NCBI GenBank assembly: GCA_012295275.1
Contig: CM022667.1
Span: forward strand, 15,577,305 to 15,641,304
Source: Chrysomallon squamiferum
Lineage: Eukaryota > Mollusca > Gastropoda > Neomphalida > Peltospiridae
Direction: 5' to 3'
Length of the DNA: 64,000 nt
How positions within the stretch are numbered: position 1 is the first letter of the stretch; each line of letters starts with the position of its first letter. A model generated the notes under the pieces. That model was not told the DNA's origin. It saw only the letters and a program-made list of their open reading frames with translations, and searched no databases. A program made the translations under genes and the position numbers. Below are positions 27,901-41,000 of the stretch, piece after piece.

Positions 27901-28600
27901 TAATCAAAATCTTTTATTTTATTCCTTTACTGTTTGTAATTCCATATAATAATAAGCAATTTTCATTTCTTTTAAAAAAATTGCTATTGAACAAATTAAA
28001 AATTTAGCCATCGCAGATCCCATGTCACCCAATAAATTAAAAATGTGCCACACACATATAGGCATCATTATTAATTTCAGTGCATCTGTGCGTAGCTACC
28101 AACTAAGATCCATCTCCTCCTCAGCTGATGCAATCCGAAAGCCTTTTGTGACGGCAGTTAACAAGTTTGACTAGCAATGTCCTTTGTTATATTGCACAAA
28201 ATGGCATTCACAATGTTTAACAACAATATACTTTCCTCCTCTCATTTCATTCACAACTTGGAATGTCAATAAAAATAAATTGATAAATTCTGTGGTAAAT
28301 GTCTGTCTTTTCAGAAAACAGTAAAAAAAAATTTCTTTCTTTTTTTTTTGTCTGTGACAATCAGCAGTTTGTTCCATGCTTGTGAAACTGTTTCATTGTT
28401 TTAATATTTTATTATTATTACAATTTTATCAATTTATTTTTTAAAATTATTTTCCTCCTTGTTTTTTTTTCATTATTACTTCTTTTTTTTTTTCCTTTTT
28501 TTTAAAAGTTTGTTCCTTTTCTTCAGCTTCCCATACATATTTCCTGGAACAGTTATCTTAGCAACCACAAAGTCTGTGTAAAGATCTCCATCTTCATAAA
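23830..28600. other. very AT-rich stretch upstream of the cyclin E 3' end
   Basis: No coding exon was recognised. It carries an (AT)n at about 24939-24965, a (TGTC)n at 25318-25343, AAAT arrays near 26910-26945 and 27540-27562, and many short A/T runs. The distal cyclin E 3' UTR could extend into its right end. Confidence 0.55.
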
Positions 28601-28629
28601 CACTTTTTATCTGCCATCTTCTCGAAACC

Positions 28630-28866
28630 CTTGGCAACAGCCAATTATTTTCACCACACACTGCATGGCAAGACCAATTGTTTTTAACCACACATTTCAT
28701 GGCAACAACCAATCGTTTTTAACCACACATTACATGGCAGAAGTCAACGATTTTGATCAGTAGAACTTTATCTACTTGGCAAACTGCCAATGAGCATCAT
28801 TTTACTTGGCAAATGCCATCAGTCAAGTTTTAGGTTGTTTATGGCAGCAGCCAATCAGCTTGACTT
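28630..28866. repeat. 34-35 bp minisatellite, probably in the cyclin E 3' UTR
   Basis: Three clear units start near 28630, 28664 and 28699. Each follows (A/T)TGGCAA..CCAAT..TTTT..ACCACACA, and weaker copies of the TGGCA..CCAAT part occur near 28734 and 28841. The array starts about 80 nt beyond the cyclin E stop codon on the transcribed strand, so it is likely transcribed as 3' UTR. The 3' end of the transcript was not located. Confidence 0.6.
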
Positions 28867-28942
28867 TATTATATAAAGGAAAGCCAGTTAGGTCAATCCA
28901 GTGACTAACACAGAAAGTTTCGTATTATGCCGAAATAAATGT

Positions 28943-29095
28943 TCAGGCTTTTTCATCCTCGATATGAAAATGCTGCGTTTGTGGAGGTTTCTCATCACTG
29001 CAGGGCGGAGTCAACATCGTTATTACCTGAGCGGTGATGTCTGGGCTGCGTCGTGAGGCGTTGGTAACCTCATCTTGCCTACTCTGTGCTTTTTC
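28943..29095 (-). CDS. CCNE: cyclin E terminal coding exon with phosphodegron and stop
   Basis: This exon encodes residues 379-428 and ends in TGA at 28945-28943. The motif MLTPPCSD places Thr407 and Ser411 in the Thr-Pro-Pro-x-Ser arrangement of the Fbw7/Cdc4 degron (Thr380/Ser384 in human cyclin E1). The tail after the degron is short and acidic/His-containing. Confidence 0.93.
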   Translation of the reverse strand, partial: EKAQSRQDEVTNASRRSPDITAQVITMLTPPCSDEKPPQTQHFHIEDEKA

Positions 29096-32000
29096 CTAGA
29101 AAAATGTGGAAATAAATTTTTTAATAAAACTCATCTATAAAAAAATACAGATTATTTTGAAATAATTATAGTAATACATTTTTTTTTTTTTTTTAAACTG
29201 TAATAATATAAACAGCTATCGAAATAAACATTAACAAACTTCCCAAAATACTCATTATATTTCAGATACATTTTGTTTCAAATAAAAAAAAATAAAAATC
29301 AATCTTTTAGAGAACACAAAGTTGTATTTTATTAATACAAATGCCATTATACAACTCTGCTGTTAAGAGAACAAAATACTAGACATAATAGTGACTTTTG
29401 ACATTATTCCTGAATTGGACCAAAGTTTATAATACATACAAAGATGCCAAATTCCAGGAGGATGAAATCATGGAGCTGCCTCAAACATAGCAAAAGACAG
29501 TGGAACAAAATGACACATCAATGTCTGAATAAATCTATGTAAAAATATCCAAATACTATCTTTGATATTCACTTCAAATAACAGAAAACCATTAATAAAA
29601 AGTTCAGGAACAACTAATGCTATGTGTAGTATTTCTCATATAACTGACTGCCGTTGTTGTGACAAAAACTTTGAACGTACCAGTAGCTGTAGGTCAACGC
29701 AGTGTGTTTGAATGTTGTGGCTGTCCTCGGAAGGAACAGTGGGGAAAAATCTCATTTCTATTGGACCAGACTCTCTCACTGTGACAGCATAGGGTGACAT
29801 CCACTGAACACAGGGCAGAATATCTTCCCAACAAAAGCCTGGAATAAAATAAAAATAAAATATTGTTAATTGATTTAACAAATCATATATCATCAGTAAC
29901 AAAAAAGTAATATTAATAAAATAGAATAAAATGTTATAGATAATATAAATTATTCAAAAGGTCACATATATCATCATTTATAGCAGATAATATAAATCAT
30001 TCGTTTTTTTAAACTTCAGGATTTAAAACAGATATCGGTTTTAAATTATTTTTCACAGACAAGATTAATTAATATGTCCCTTATTTGAAAATAACCAGAA
30101 ACCTTTCACATCCACATATGCATTACATGAATGTATTTAATATATTTCATTATAATAATTATATGAGAGAGAAAACTTGTCATAGTCGGAAAAGGACAAA
30201 CCACAACTTATAACAATAATCCAGTTAAGGACAAAGGCTGGATTGTGAAATAGCTAAATGGATAAACAAAGAATGACTGCCGGGATATAAATAAGCCAGT
30301 TATTAATTACTAAAATATATTTCATTTGAGCTGAACAAAATAAAAATAAAAATAAAAATAGGTAACAAACCTGAAACAGCAAGAGCAATATCTTGTGATG
30401 ACATATGATAGAGAGCAGAGGCAGCTAAAACACTGTATGTGAACTTTAGGCAGCCGATGTCATACATACATACATCCAGTAGCTGTAAATAAAACAAAAC
30501 ACAAATATATAAATACAGAATTTAAAAACAAACGTCTTTATCATGATGTAAATTAAAAGGAAATTTCCAAAAGAAATTAAAACAAAATAACAATAAAAAA
30601 AGAAAGAAAAATAAATAGAAATATTTATCTTATATGCAACAGCAACAACAACAAAAGAAAAATAACAACGTACCCGAGTAATTTGTATAAACGAGTGGGC
30701 TGAGAACTGAGGGAAAACAAAGCCATGTTCCGACTCGGTCATCTGCTCCATGTTGGCCACCTGAAGGTAGATGGACAGCCAAGCGTTGACCGTCATAGGT
30801 GCTAGATCCCAGTTTAATACCTGAAAATTGGAAATATAAAATATTATAAAGAAATAACACTAATATACCACGTTAAGTGTTCGTATGCATGTATGTACAC
30901 AGAAATGTGTAGTGAATGTCTAATTTTTTTTAATTACTATTTTATGGGTTTTAAATATATCAAAGAAGTTTAAAATAAATGTAATTATATTTTTTAAAAT
31001 TCAGTGAATATCAAGGAAGTTCTCTTTATTTGATAGATTTCATACAAAGACTTTAATTCAAATATGTACATTATAAAAGTAAATAAAATACCTTGAGCAT
31101 TATCAATTCTTGATCTAAAATTTCTTCCTCAGTACAGGCACCATCAGTAACATAGGCAAAATCTTGAAGTTTTGGTGGATAAATTTCCTAAAAGAAAAAT
31201 AATTTAAAAAAATATTTATAAATTTGTAAAACAAAATGATGATTTTTATATTTCACACTGGTGAAAGACAACATATTATAAAATAATAATAGTGATAATA
31301 AATTAATAAATAAAAACAAAAAGATTATACAAAGTTTTAAGGTAGTATTTCAGGTTTTCTGAGACTTTATCAATTAACCGAAGGCTTTTAGTAACAAATT
31401 AATATCAATAGTTAATTAATAGTTACTAATAATATCCAACACAAATAAATACATTAAAAACGAGCAAGGATGAATACAAACCTCTAACTTTGCTGCAATA
31501 AATAATGCTGATATTCCTATGAGCTGTAGATGATGCTTGAGGACATTGCTTTTCTTCGAGAGGTATCGGTCTATGAAGTCAATGGCGAGAAAGAAAGATT
31601 CCCTATGTAACCTATACACCTCACAAACCTATAATAACAATTCAAAAATTATTTATTACTTATTGCACTTCAAAAATAATATTTACAATGGTGTTTAAAA
31701 ATATGTAGAAATCTTTTTTTTTTTTTAAATGGGGGGGGTTGGGGGAAGTTGTGTTAAGAAAATTAATATTTTGAACCAAAATATGTTTAAGGTCAAGTAA
31801 CTTGACCTTTTTTAATCCTATAAAATATATATAAAGGGTATACAAATTCAAAAACAATATTCATAAATTAAGTGACCTAGTCAAATGTATTAGAATATTC
31901 AGAACAATTAAATCACAAAATGACCTTGACATTAAGTTCGAGAAATGCAGAAGGTCATAATAATACATTAAAGCCAAACAACGTTGAACTTTCTTACCTC

Positions 32001-35000
32001 TGTCAACCAGTCTAAGAGAATGGCTCTCATCCGTGCTTGCAGTGCCGGGTGTTTGTCGAACATGTTCGAGTCTCGGACGTACATCAATTCCTTCTTCAAC
32101 ATCAGCTGCCACACCTCTTTCGAATCCGCCCAGCTGAATGAGGGGAGCGGAGACAACCTTGAGGTGACATTAGTGAAAAAGTTTTGGAATCGAAACTTTG
32201 CCGAGATGGGGAATTCGCTCAGTGATGGCTGATTCTCTGACGTCGTGCAGGGCTGTTTGTTTGGAATGATCGTACACGAGGTAACCGAGGAATCTTCTGA
32301 TATGGGAATCCACTGATTCTGTAAAACAAAACAAAATGAATAAATTTTAATTTTAAGAATTTCACCTAAAACTGTTTATTCTTGGACAAGCTGTTGATGG
32401 TTAGAGGGTTAAATCAAGAATGTGTAATATTCATATTAAACGAGAATGTAACCAGAACAATGACTTTCTGGCAAAATTCATCATAGATATGCAAAGTGTA
32501 TCAATCAACAGTAGTAATAAAAATAATTGTTTACTTTGTTAGTCACAGTTAACAGTGTGACAAGTACTGTATCCACCATCTTTAGAAGGTTGTCAAACTA
32601 CAACTACATCCATGATGCTACCACACCAACTCTTTGGCAAAATAATGGATATTGCTTGTGTTTTAACTATTTTGTGACATTGTCATTTCCAAAGTACAGT
32701 ATATACCACATTATTTCAGCTTTAATGGTAGAAAGTATTCAAGTCCAGAAGATGGCAGGATTTTATCTTAGTCCATATCCCAGTAGAAAGTTAAATGGTG
32801 GTAAGAAACATCACACCACATTCTTTTAATCAACCCTCAATCACTATTTTGGCAGCCCCTTTATTCTAAGCATTAGAGACAGGACCTTCACCCAACAGCT
32901 TTCTTTAACTACCACGTTAAAAACATTCCTCATCTCAGTTTTAAAATATTTCTGTTAGTCTGGTCAGATACTGGTTAAAAATAGCTGAACCCCAAAATGT
33001 CCCACAATTCTCTGTCATCATGGCTGCCTACTGAGATAGTGCTGAAGAAGTCATGTGGATTCATGTCACTTGAGACTCTGGCTTATTACACTTCAGGACA
33101 GTTTACTCAGACTTAAGAGAGTTAGAAACAGAACTTGAAAGTAAATGGAATTTACAGACTGAAGTCAGCCTACACTTTTGCATGCTATTAAAGTCTAGAC
33201 AACAGATCTTGGACAGTTGTTGACCTACTGATATATTACGTATCAGGATGTTTTAAGTAAAACTAATACAAACAACTATATACAGTGGTAGTTGAATATG
33301 CATTTATAGACCAGTAATAAAGGCATGTGCAATCACAAAACAAAAATTAACCTGATGTGTGATATATTTTGATAAACTACAGTACATATATATATGGGAT
33401 AAACAAAACAGACAAACACAGAAACCATGTGTAATGCAATGCTGTATTTCATGACTGGAGTGTATTAATAACAATATACTATATTGAAACAGTCTTAATA
33501 AGTAAATCAAAATTATCAGCTGTAAATAAACAAACTTAATGACAGTCCATAACATCATTACTTTTTAAATTACACATGCTAGTACATGCACACTAATTAC
33601 AACATCATTGTTATCATAACCATTTTCATACATTACTAAGTCTGTCTTATTTTGATGGAGACATACACTCTAATTAGGACATCCAGGTATAATGTCAAGG
33701 TGAGAAGGTGAACAAAGTTATTCCACATTTCCCATCCATCACACAAAAGGAACAATAAACAGGGTCAGATATGTGGGAGGTAGGAGACACTGTACAGAAA
33801 GATGAGTCCACTTCTTTCTCATATTTGTATGGGATGTTTGCTCAGTAACAATATGTTTCGATGAAAGGGCAGTCCCAGTGGCTACTCTCGGGGTGGGCTT
33901 GAGAAATCAACCATGAAATAAGATCCCTGGAGGCAGTGGCAATTGAGAGAGAGCAACCCCATTCCAGGAAACCTCCCCCGCAGTTTCAAATTTTACATTT
34001 TATACAGTGTGTATGTGGAGAAAATATGTTTACAAGGGACAGTTAACAGATTTAGTTATATTCAAAACCTCTCCTGCAGTTTCAAATTGTACTTTTGATA
34101 TGGGGAAAATCTGGTTAGACAGTATTAAATTTAGTTTTATTTTGACATTCGATGGTGAAACCCTGGCTAAGATGACAGAAAGGTATAATATTACTTTAAG
34201 ATTTAAATTAGAAATTAATCTGTTCTCAAGTTATTAATGATGTTGGAGGGAGGAAAAATGCACACGGGTCATTGGGGTTAGAAAAAAAAAAACAAAAAAA
34301 GAATAGATAAATATATATAAGACTTCTATAACTGTGAAACACAGAATAATAATTAGAAAGATATATAAACTTGTTACTCTGTGACAGAACAACATACATA
34401 TGTACATACATACATATGAGACAGAAAGATACAAATGAAGAAAAGCAATAAAACAAATAGGAAATTTAGTTGATCAGTATTTCAAAGACATCTCTCTACT
34501 GATTATCCACAAAATACAGAAACAAATATTTCAACAGATGAATAGTGAAGTAATAACTAAAACATTTAGTGACATACTTCTAATTTAAATTGTTTGTAAG
34601 AAAGTTATATTACAAAGTAGAGCAAACAGTTTAGTAATGAATTACCAAAACAGAAATCATATGCAACGTGTACTGTATCAGTGAAAGATTTTTCAAATGT
34701 CAAAATCAATTACAGAAAGAAATCATATTTAAAAGGATGTCCAATCAGTTAAAGATTGTTTTAAGAACTGATGTTCTTGTTAATAAACCAAATCAAAATC
34801 ATTTTGAATCTGTGACAACAATGTTAATAAATCTAGCCTCATACCAAGAGAAACATGTTCATTAAAGTAATTCTGATTTAGTAAACATATCCACATACTG
34901 AAATCCATAAAAAATAATATTGGTAAATTATCAAACAACAATCTTGTTAAACTGTTATCAAACAGTGAAAAGTTGTTATAGTCTATAGGAACAAAATAAA

Positions 35001-38000
35001 AAAAAAAATAAAAAAAAATAAAAATACATTCAGTTTTATTAGTATTTCATAAAATATCCAACAGCCTACCTCTATTCCTAGGCCAGTGAATTCAGTTCTG
35101 GCATACACCATGTTTCTGCTTCTTTTCATCAGTAGAAGTAACAACAAACAAACAACATCAGTAGTGTCCAAAGTTTTTGTGCTTTTTTGTATATATTTTA
35201 ACTTATTTGTTTTATAATGTAAAATATTTCACACAAAAGAAAGTTTCCAAACCACATGAGAAGTGACTACAGAAAAAAGTGACCTGAACTCTAGAACACA
35301 GAGCCAACACAAAACCAAACTGTTGCAGTGGGCTGCTTTTTAATAACTGCCCACAGTTGGTCCACCACCAACACCTTCAAGGGAGATTACTCAACAAAGT
35401 GTGACCATCTTTGCTGTTGACACTAATGAGCTGGTCACTCATTGGTCGAACCTGCAGACCCCCCTATGACACAACAAGCTGGTGCAGAGCTCTCCTGTAG
35501 AGGAGGTAGGATTTAGTAGACACTGGATGACAAAGATTCATACCTCCTGAGAGAAAGAGTTCGAACAGGCTGGATTTGATTAGGAGTGATTAGACACTTG
35601 TTACAATGTCTTCTTACCAGGGGGTTTACACATCGCAACAGTTACAGAATGGAACATTGATGAATTCAGCAGCAAATATATCAGAATAAAGCAAAGCAAA
35701 ACCAGTATGGTACCAACACCTTCGCAGATTTATTGTTAATTAATCAAACTTAGCACTTCAACATTATAAATAATAATAAGCAATGTCCGGCTAAACTAGT
35801 AATGTGTACTGAGATTTTCAGTCCATTTGATTAAATATTTATATAATTCCAAGTCACTGTTTTATTTGGTTCTGTTATTTTTAAAAATGTCTCTAATGGT
35901 ACAGTTTTCTGGCCTGTTCTATAAATAATTTCAAGGAATTGTTTTATTCATTGCTATTTTTATTATTATTATTTGCTTCTTTGATATTTAGAAGTTATGC
36001 TGCATAGGGTACTATAATAACAAACATGTAGATTATGTATATTGTTTTGGTTTTAGAATTATGATTTAATTGATTATTTTTCTTCTTTTTTATGATGTTA
36101 AAAACGTCCACACAGAAATAAAGAAAACGCATCTAGGCCATCTGTTAAACACTAATACTAACAATAAAAAATTAAAATGGTTAAAACTCGGTGGAAAATG
36201 TTAAATACGAATAAAATAATAGTAGCAACTAAAAATAAATTAAAAAGCTGAACAGTTCAGATGGGTCCAAAAATAAACCATGATGGAAATGAATCTTTAT
36301 AACCTTCTTATCACAAATCATGTTTATTTTGTCCAAGTTAAAGTGTCCATAAATTTATGGATGACCATGTAACAGAAGTAGGCTAACAGTAACCTTGCTA
36401 CACTTCACTGATGATGGGAGAGCCTTTGATCTCTGGCTGTTCTATTGTCCTCCCTCTGAACAAAGCAAGCCAAGCTTGAAGAGACAGTGAAATGGAACTG
36501 TTGACCAATGAAAATGTATTTTGTGAAAGAGCCAGAGCAATAATAAAATGTAAGGATAAAAATATCTGAATATATTATTAATGTATATCTCTTTTTGGTT
36601 GGGATAAAGGAAGTAATGAAAGAAAATAGAGTAAATAATTAATTATTAAAAAATATATATATGGAAAATATTGATGGTTAAATTATTAATTTAGATTTCA
36701 TTTGGGACAATGATGTATACAATGCATATAAGAAAATGTAACACTTTCTAAATTATTAAAGCTTCTTTTGTTTAAATAGAAATAAAACAAATGGAGGAAA
36801 CAAGTTTATGAAAGAAAAAGAATACAGTGAAACCTTTTAATGGACAATGTATTAAAATGTTTTCACTGAGAAATATTAAAGATAAAAAGGAAAATTTTTT
36901 TTTTTTTTTTTAAATTTAGAAAATAATTATATGGTCAAATGATTATGATACCTTTTAACAAAATTTAACCTTTTTCTTACTGAAAAACACTAAATTTATA
37001 TAAAAATAACAAAAACAAATTACACACTGTGAATAAATGATGGTGTTATAAATTACATTTTCAATTCTATATTTTATTGTTTTGATTCAGTCTTCACCTA
37101 CATATAAAAATGAACACCATTCTGTGATGAAATATTTGTGGTTGGGAACTGTTACTGATTGTTTCTAATTTTCCTAAAACTGAGCCATGCTGTAACAATA
37201 CTGATTGAAGGATTAAGAAAATTCTAAAGTTTTAGTATTATCCAGATTAATTTCAACCTAACATGTAAATGTCGTAGACTTTTTTTCTTTTCTTAAAACT
37301 CAGCTCTTCCTCCATGCAGAACAAAGTCATGTGGTCCTTTTTGATGGGAATGGTCAAACAAAGCCCCATGTGGCTCCTTTACCCCAGAGGGGTCATCTTA
37401 CAGTTATTCTGTTACTGCAACTCTTCTCCATAATCCACATTTCCTCCCTTTTGTTTAGAGCATCTCACACCTTTTGTCCAAGTACAAAGTTGCAGTCAGG
37501 GGATTAAAATATGGTTAATAGTTTACACCTATAAAACTGCCAAGTAATGGCTAATCTTTGTTCTGAACTGTCATGCAGAATTCGGCAGAGCATAAAGCTG
37601 TTTGTTTAATTAATTATTCATTTGAAAAAGAAATAAAAGGAAAGATAGAAGAGGAAGAAAAAAGAACTTTAACATGTTTTATTGTCATAACTGGAAAACC
37701 ATAAAGTGCTGAAGAGAACCTGAAATTACCACTTCTGTTATTACCAATGGCAGTTAACTTCATATTTTCATAATTAATGAAAACCTGTAAAACAGATTTT
37801 GCACCAGCATTTTAAGAAAGGATAGTGCAGATTCAAAAAAAGAAAGAAATAGATCAGCAATGTCATACTGCAACAGAGGGACCACTTGTGTTTCATATTT
37901 AATGAACTTGTACAGTTGATTACAAGATGAAGCTGAAATAAGGCCTTAAAAGTATTTCAACACATATTGTTGATGATTTAAATTTTTTTTTTTTTTTTTT

Positions 38001-41000
38001 TTTTTTTGCCATCACTTTCAAAGCTAATGACTTGCTGGCAAACATTTATGTATCTTTTACCATCATCCTCATCTTACTATGCACCAAGAAAAGTCATAAG
38101 AATACAAATAAAGGAAAATGCCACTCTTCATGCATTACTTGCTATTTCATTATCAAACTTAAATGTTGAAAAGATTGGTGACTAATTAAGAAGATATAAT
38201 GAAAATATATAAAATATATATACATTTATTTACTTTAATATTTATTTTATTTTATTTTTTTGTTGTTTGCTTGGATAAATTTTAATAACAATGATTAAAA
38301 ACAAATAAATAAAGGAAAAATGTTTCCTGATGCTTTTGAATGTCTTTTAAAATAAAATCCAAATACAATCATTCTCTCCGTTTGGCTCTATTCATCATCA
38401 GAATAAATTACAAAGGCTGCAGATTACCCAACCCCACCCCAAAGTGAGTTTTTTAACATGCTAGGACAATGGAAGAAATGTAGAAATGTTGTTGTTGTTT
38501 ACTTTCATAATGGGCTGAAACCAATACCTTTACAAGAAAACCACGGAGTCAAGAAACCATCAGAAATCCTTGCATACCTGAATTGCAGATTACGTTTGGA
38601 GTTAGGCTTTAATTATTTAACTGGAGGGCTGTATAAATAACTTTCAGTTTAAATCCCTCCATTCACATGTGGTTTCCATAATGCTGATTTCACTTGCATT
38701 GAAATGTGACCCAACATTGGATGAAACAGACAATCAAATCAAATTCTGACAGAAAAACCTCATTGTGTGCAAAATATATCAAACTTCCAATACAAAAGCC
38801 TGGAAGCAAGTCTATTGTCAACTTCTGCAATCCTTTGACCAATCAGAATCCAATTTGATTAGAAAGGAATATTACATCACAACCTTTCAGCCAATGAAAA
38901 TTTAATTTGTACTAGACTTGCTGTTATGCCATTTCATTGATAATAGTAATTATAGTTGATGAGAAATTGATACAAATTTTTAAAGACTTTGGTTCTGATA
39001 TGCAACACTTTCAGGTGTCAGTTGTGTACAGAATTTAACACTATCACAAACTTCCCATATAGGAACAGTGCTAGATGCCTGAACAACATTGCATAATTCC
39101 AAATTAATGGAATTAACTGTACCATTTCGTAATAATTATTTTATCATGCCAGCAAGTAATAAACAATCTGTCTGATGTAAGAAATTTTTGTGAAAATTTC
39201 AGTTTTGTATTAAATAACAAACAGGTTGAAAAAAACAACAACTATTTACTGAATTAAAGCTATCACTGAAGAATTTATAATACTTCTGAATTCTGAAATA
39301 AAAAAGAAAACCATTGTTCTTTTCACAGACAGATAAGAATTTATGCAGGATTGTAAAAGAATGCAGAGTGGTAAATTTAAATAAAATAAGTTAATCCATT
39401 TATAAATATATCCTCAAGCACAACCAGTATTCATATGTCAAACTATTTATTTTCTAATTAATTAAGTTTTCTGAAATAAACTGGGGAAAATAAATGTAAA
39501 AAATAATAATAATAAAAGTTAGAATAAAATGAAAATAAAGAAGATTCAAAATATAAAAATTAACATTTTTTAATTTTTTTTTTACGTAAATTACATATTA
39601 ACTATTGTAGAAAAAAAAAATAGAAGACATTTCTGAACAATTAAATATTAATTAAAATCATTTTCAATATTCTTATTTAATGTTATCACACTAACTTAAC
39701 CTTTTTCTTGGCACCAACTGTTAACAAAGAATTATTCTTAAATATTTATAAATTAATTATTAATCTTAATGCTGTAAGGAGCAACAGCTAAAATAATTAA
39801 TCAACAAAACACTATTAAAAAGGGTGTTTTACAAGAAATTAATATTCCCAAATTATTGATTAAATTATTTAAATTCTGAATGTTGTAACTGAGGTATTTT
39901 ATCAAATTATAAAAACATAACATATACAAACTTATTTTTAGATGAGAGTTCATTAGAGTTACATCAAGAGTATAATAATAATAAATGGAATTAAAACAGA
40001 ATTATAATAAAGGAAAGCTTGACATTGCTTATAAAATAAAATAAAATAAATTTGTATCTGTATTAGAAAAAAAACAAACAACACCAACATATTAACAAAA
40101 TGTAACAGTTAAAAACTAGTATGAATTATTAATATGAGGAGGAGGAGTGTGCCATAGGTTAACAACATGAACAGTTAGTTAGCCATTTCTCCAAGCTCCA
40201 CCAGTCATTTACAACAAGACATTCATCAAGTATTGATTGCCCTGCAAATAAAACTCCTAAAACATGGAGCAGATGTACTTTTTGTTAAATGTCTCACGTG
40301 GAAAATAAAAGTCAGCTGCATGTTGTGTCTGCCACAGACCCGGGAATAAAGAAAGGAAGAAAGAAAGAAAAAATTAAATATAAGAAACAAAAGTCATCTC
40401 CATAACATCTGGCAAATGGGTGAATGAACTGCCCCAGTGAATTCCCCCACAGCTGATGGATTCTAAGACCCCAGCCACACACGCGTGCCATGCAAAAATA
40501 CTTCCACACACTCACACACACACATGTTGGACGGTCCAAAGGGCATCTGGTCCTGTTATCTCGATCACAAAATACTCCATTAAAACTGATGGCCAATAAT
40601 AATAATAATAATAATCTTGGATCTGGAGTACTGTTAGGAAAAGATGAAAAAAAAAAAAGAGAAAGAAAAGAAAGGGATGAAGAACAATGGATTCATCACC
40701 CCCACCCCAAAAGCCAAACATTGCTTTCACACCTCCTGTTGAGAGATACAATAGAGGCACGCGACCAGCATTAGTCCTGTTAAGAAAAAAATTGGGCTTT
40801 GATCACTGTTCATTACAGGAACACTGATGCAGGTGACCCAACTCATTTGCATACAGGTGAACCACATGGGTCCTTTGGGGCCACTGTCGTCTCGTCTCTT
40901 TCACTGTTCTGTGATGTCAGTGTTAAATATAGAAACAATCCCATACATCTGCTGCAATGTCAGTCTGCTAGAAAATTAGCCAGGCTTAAATTCCATCACT

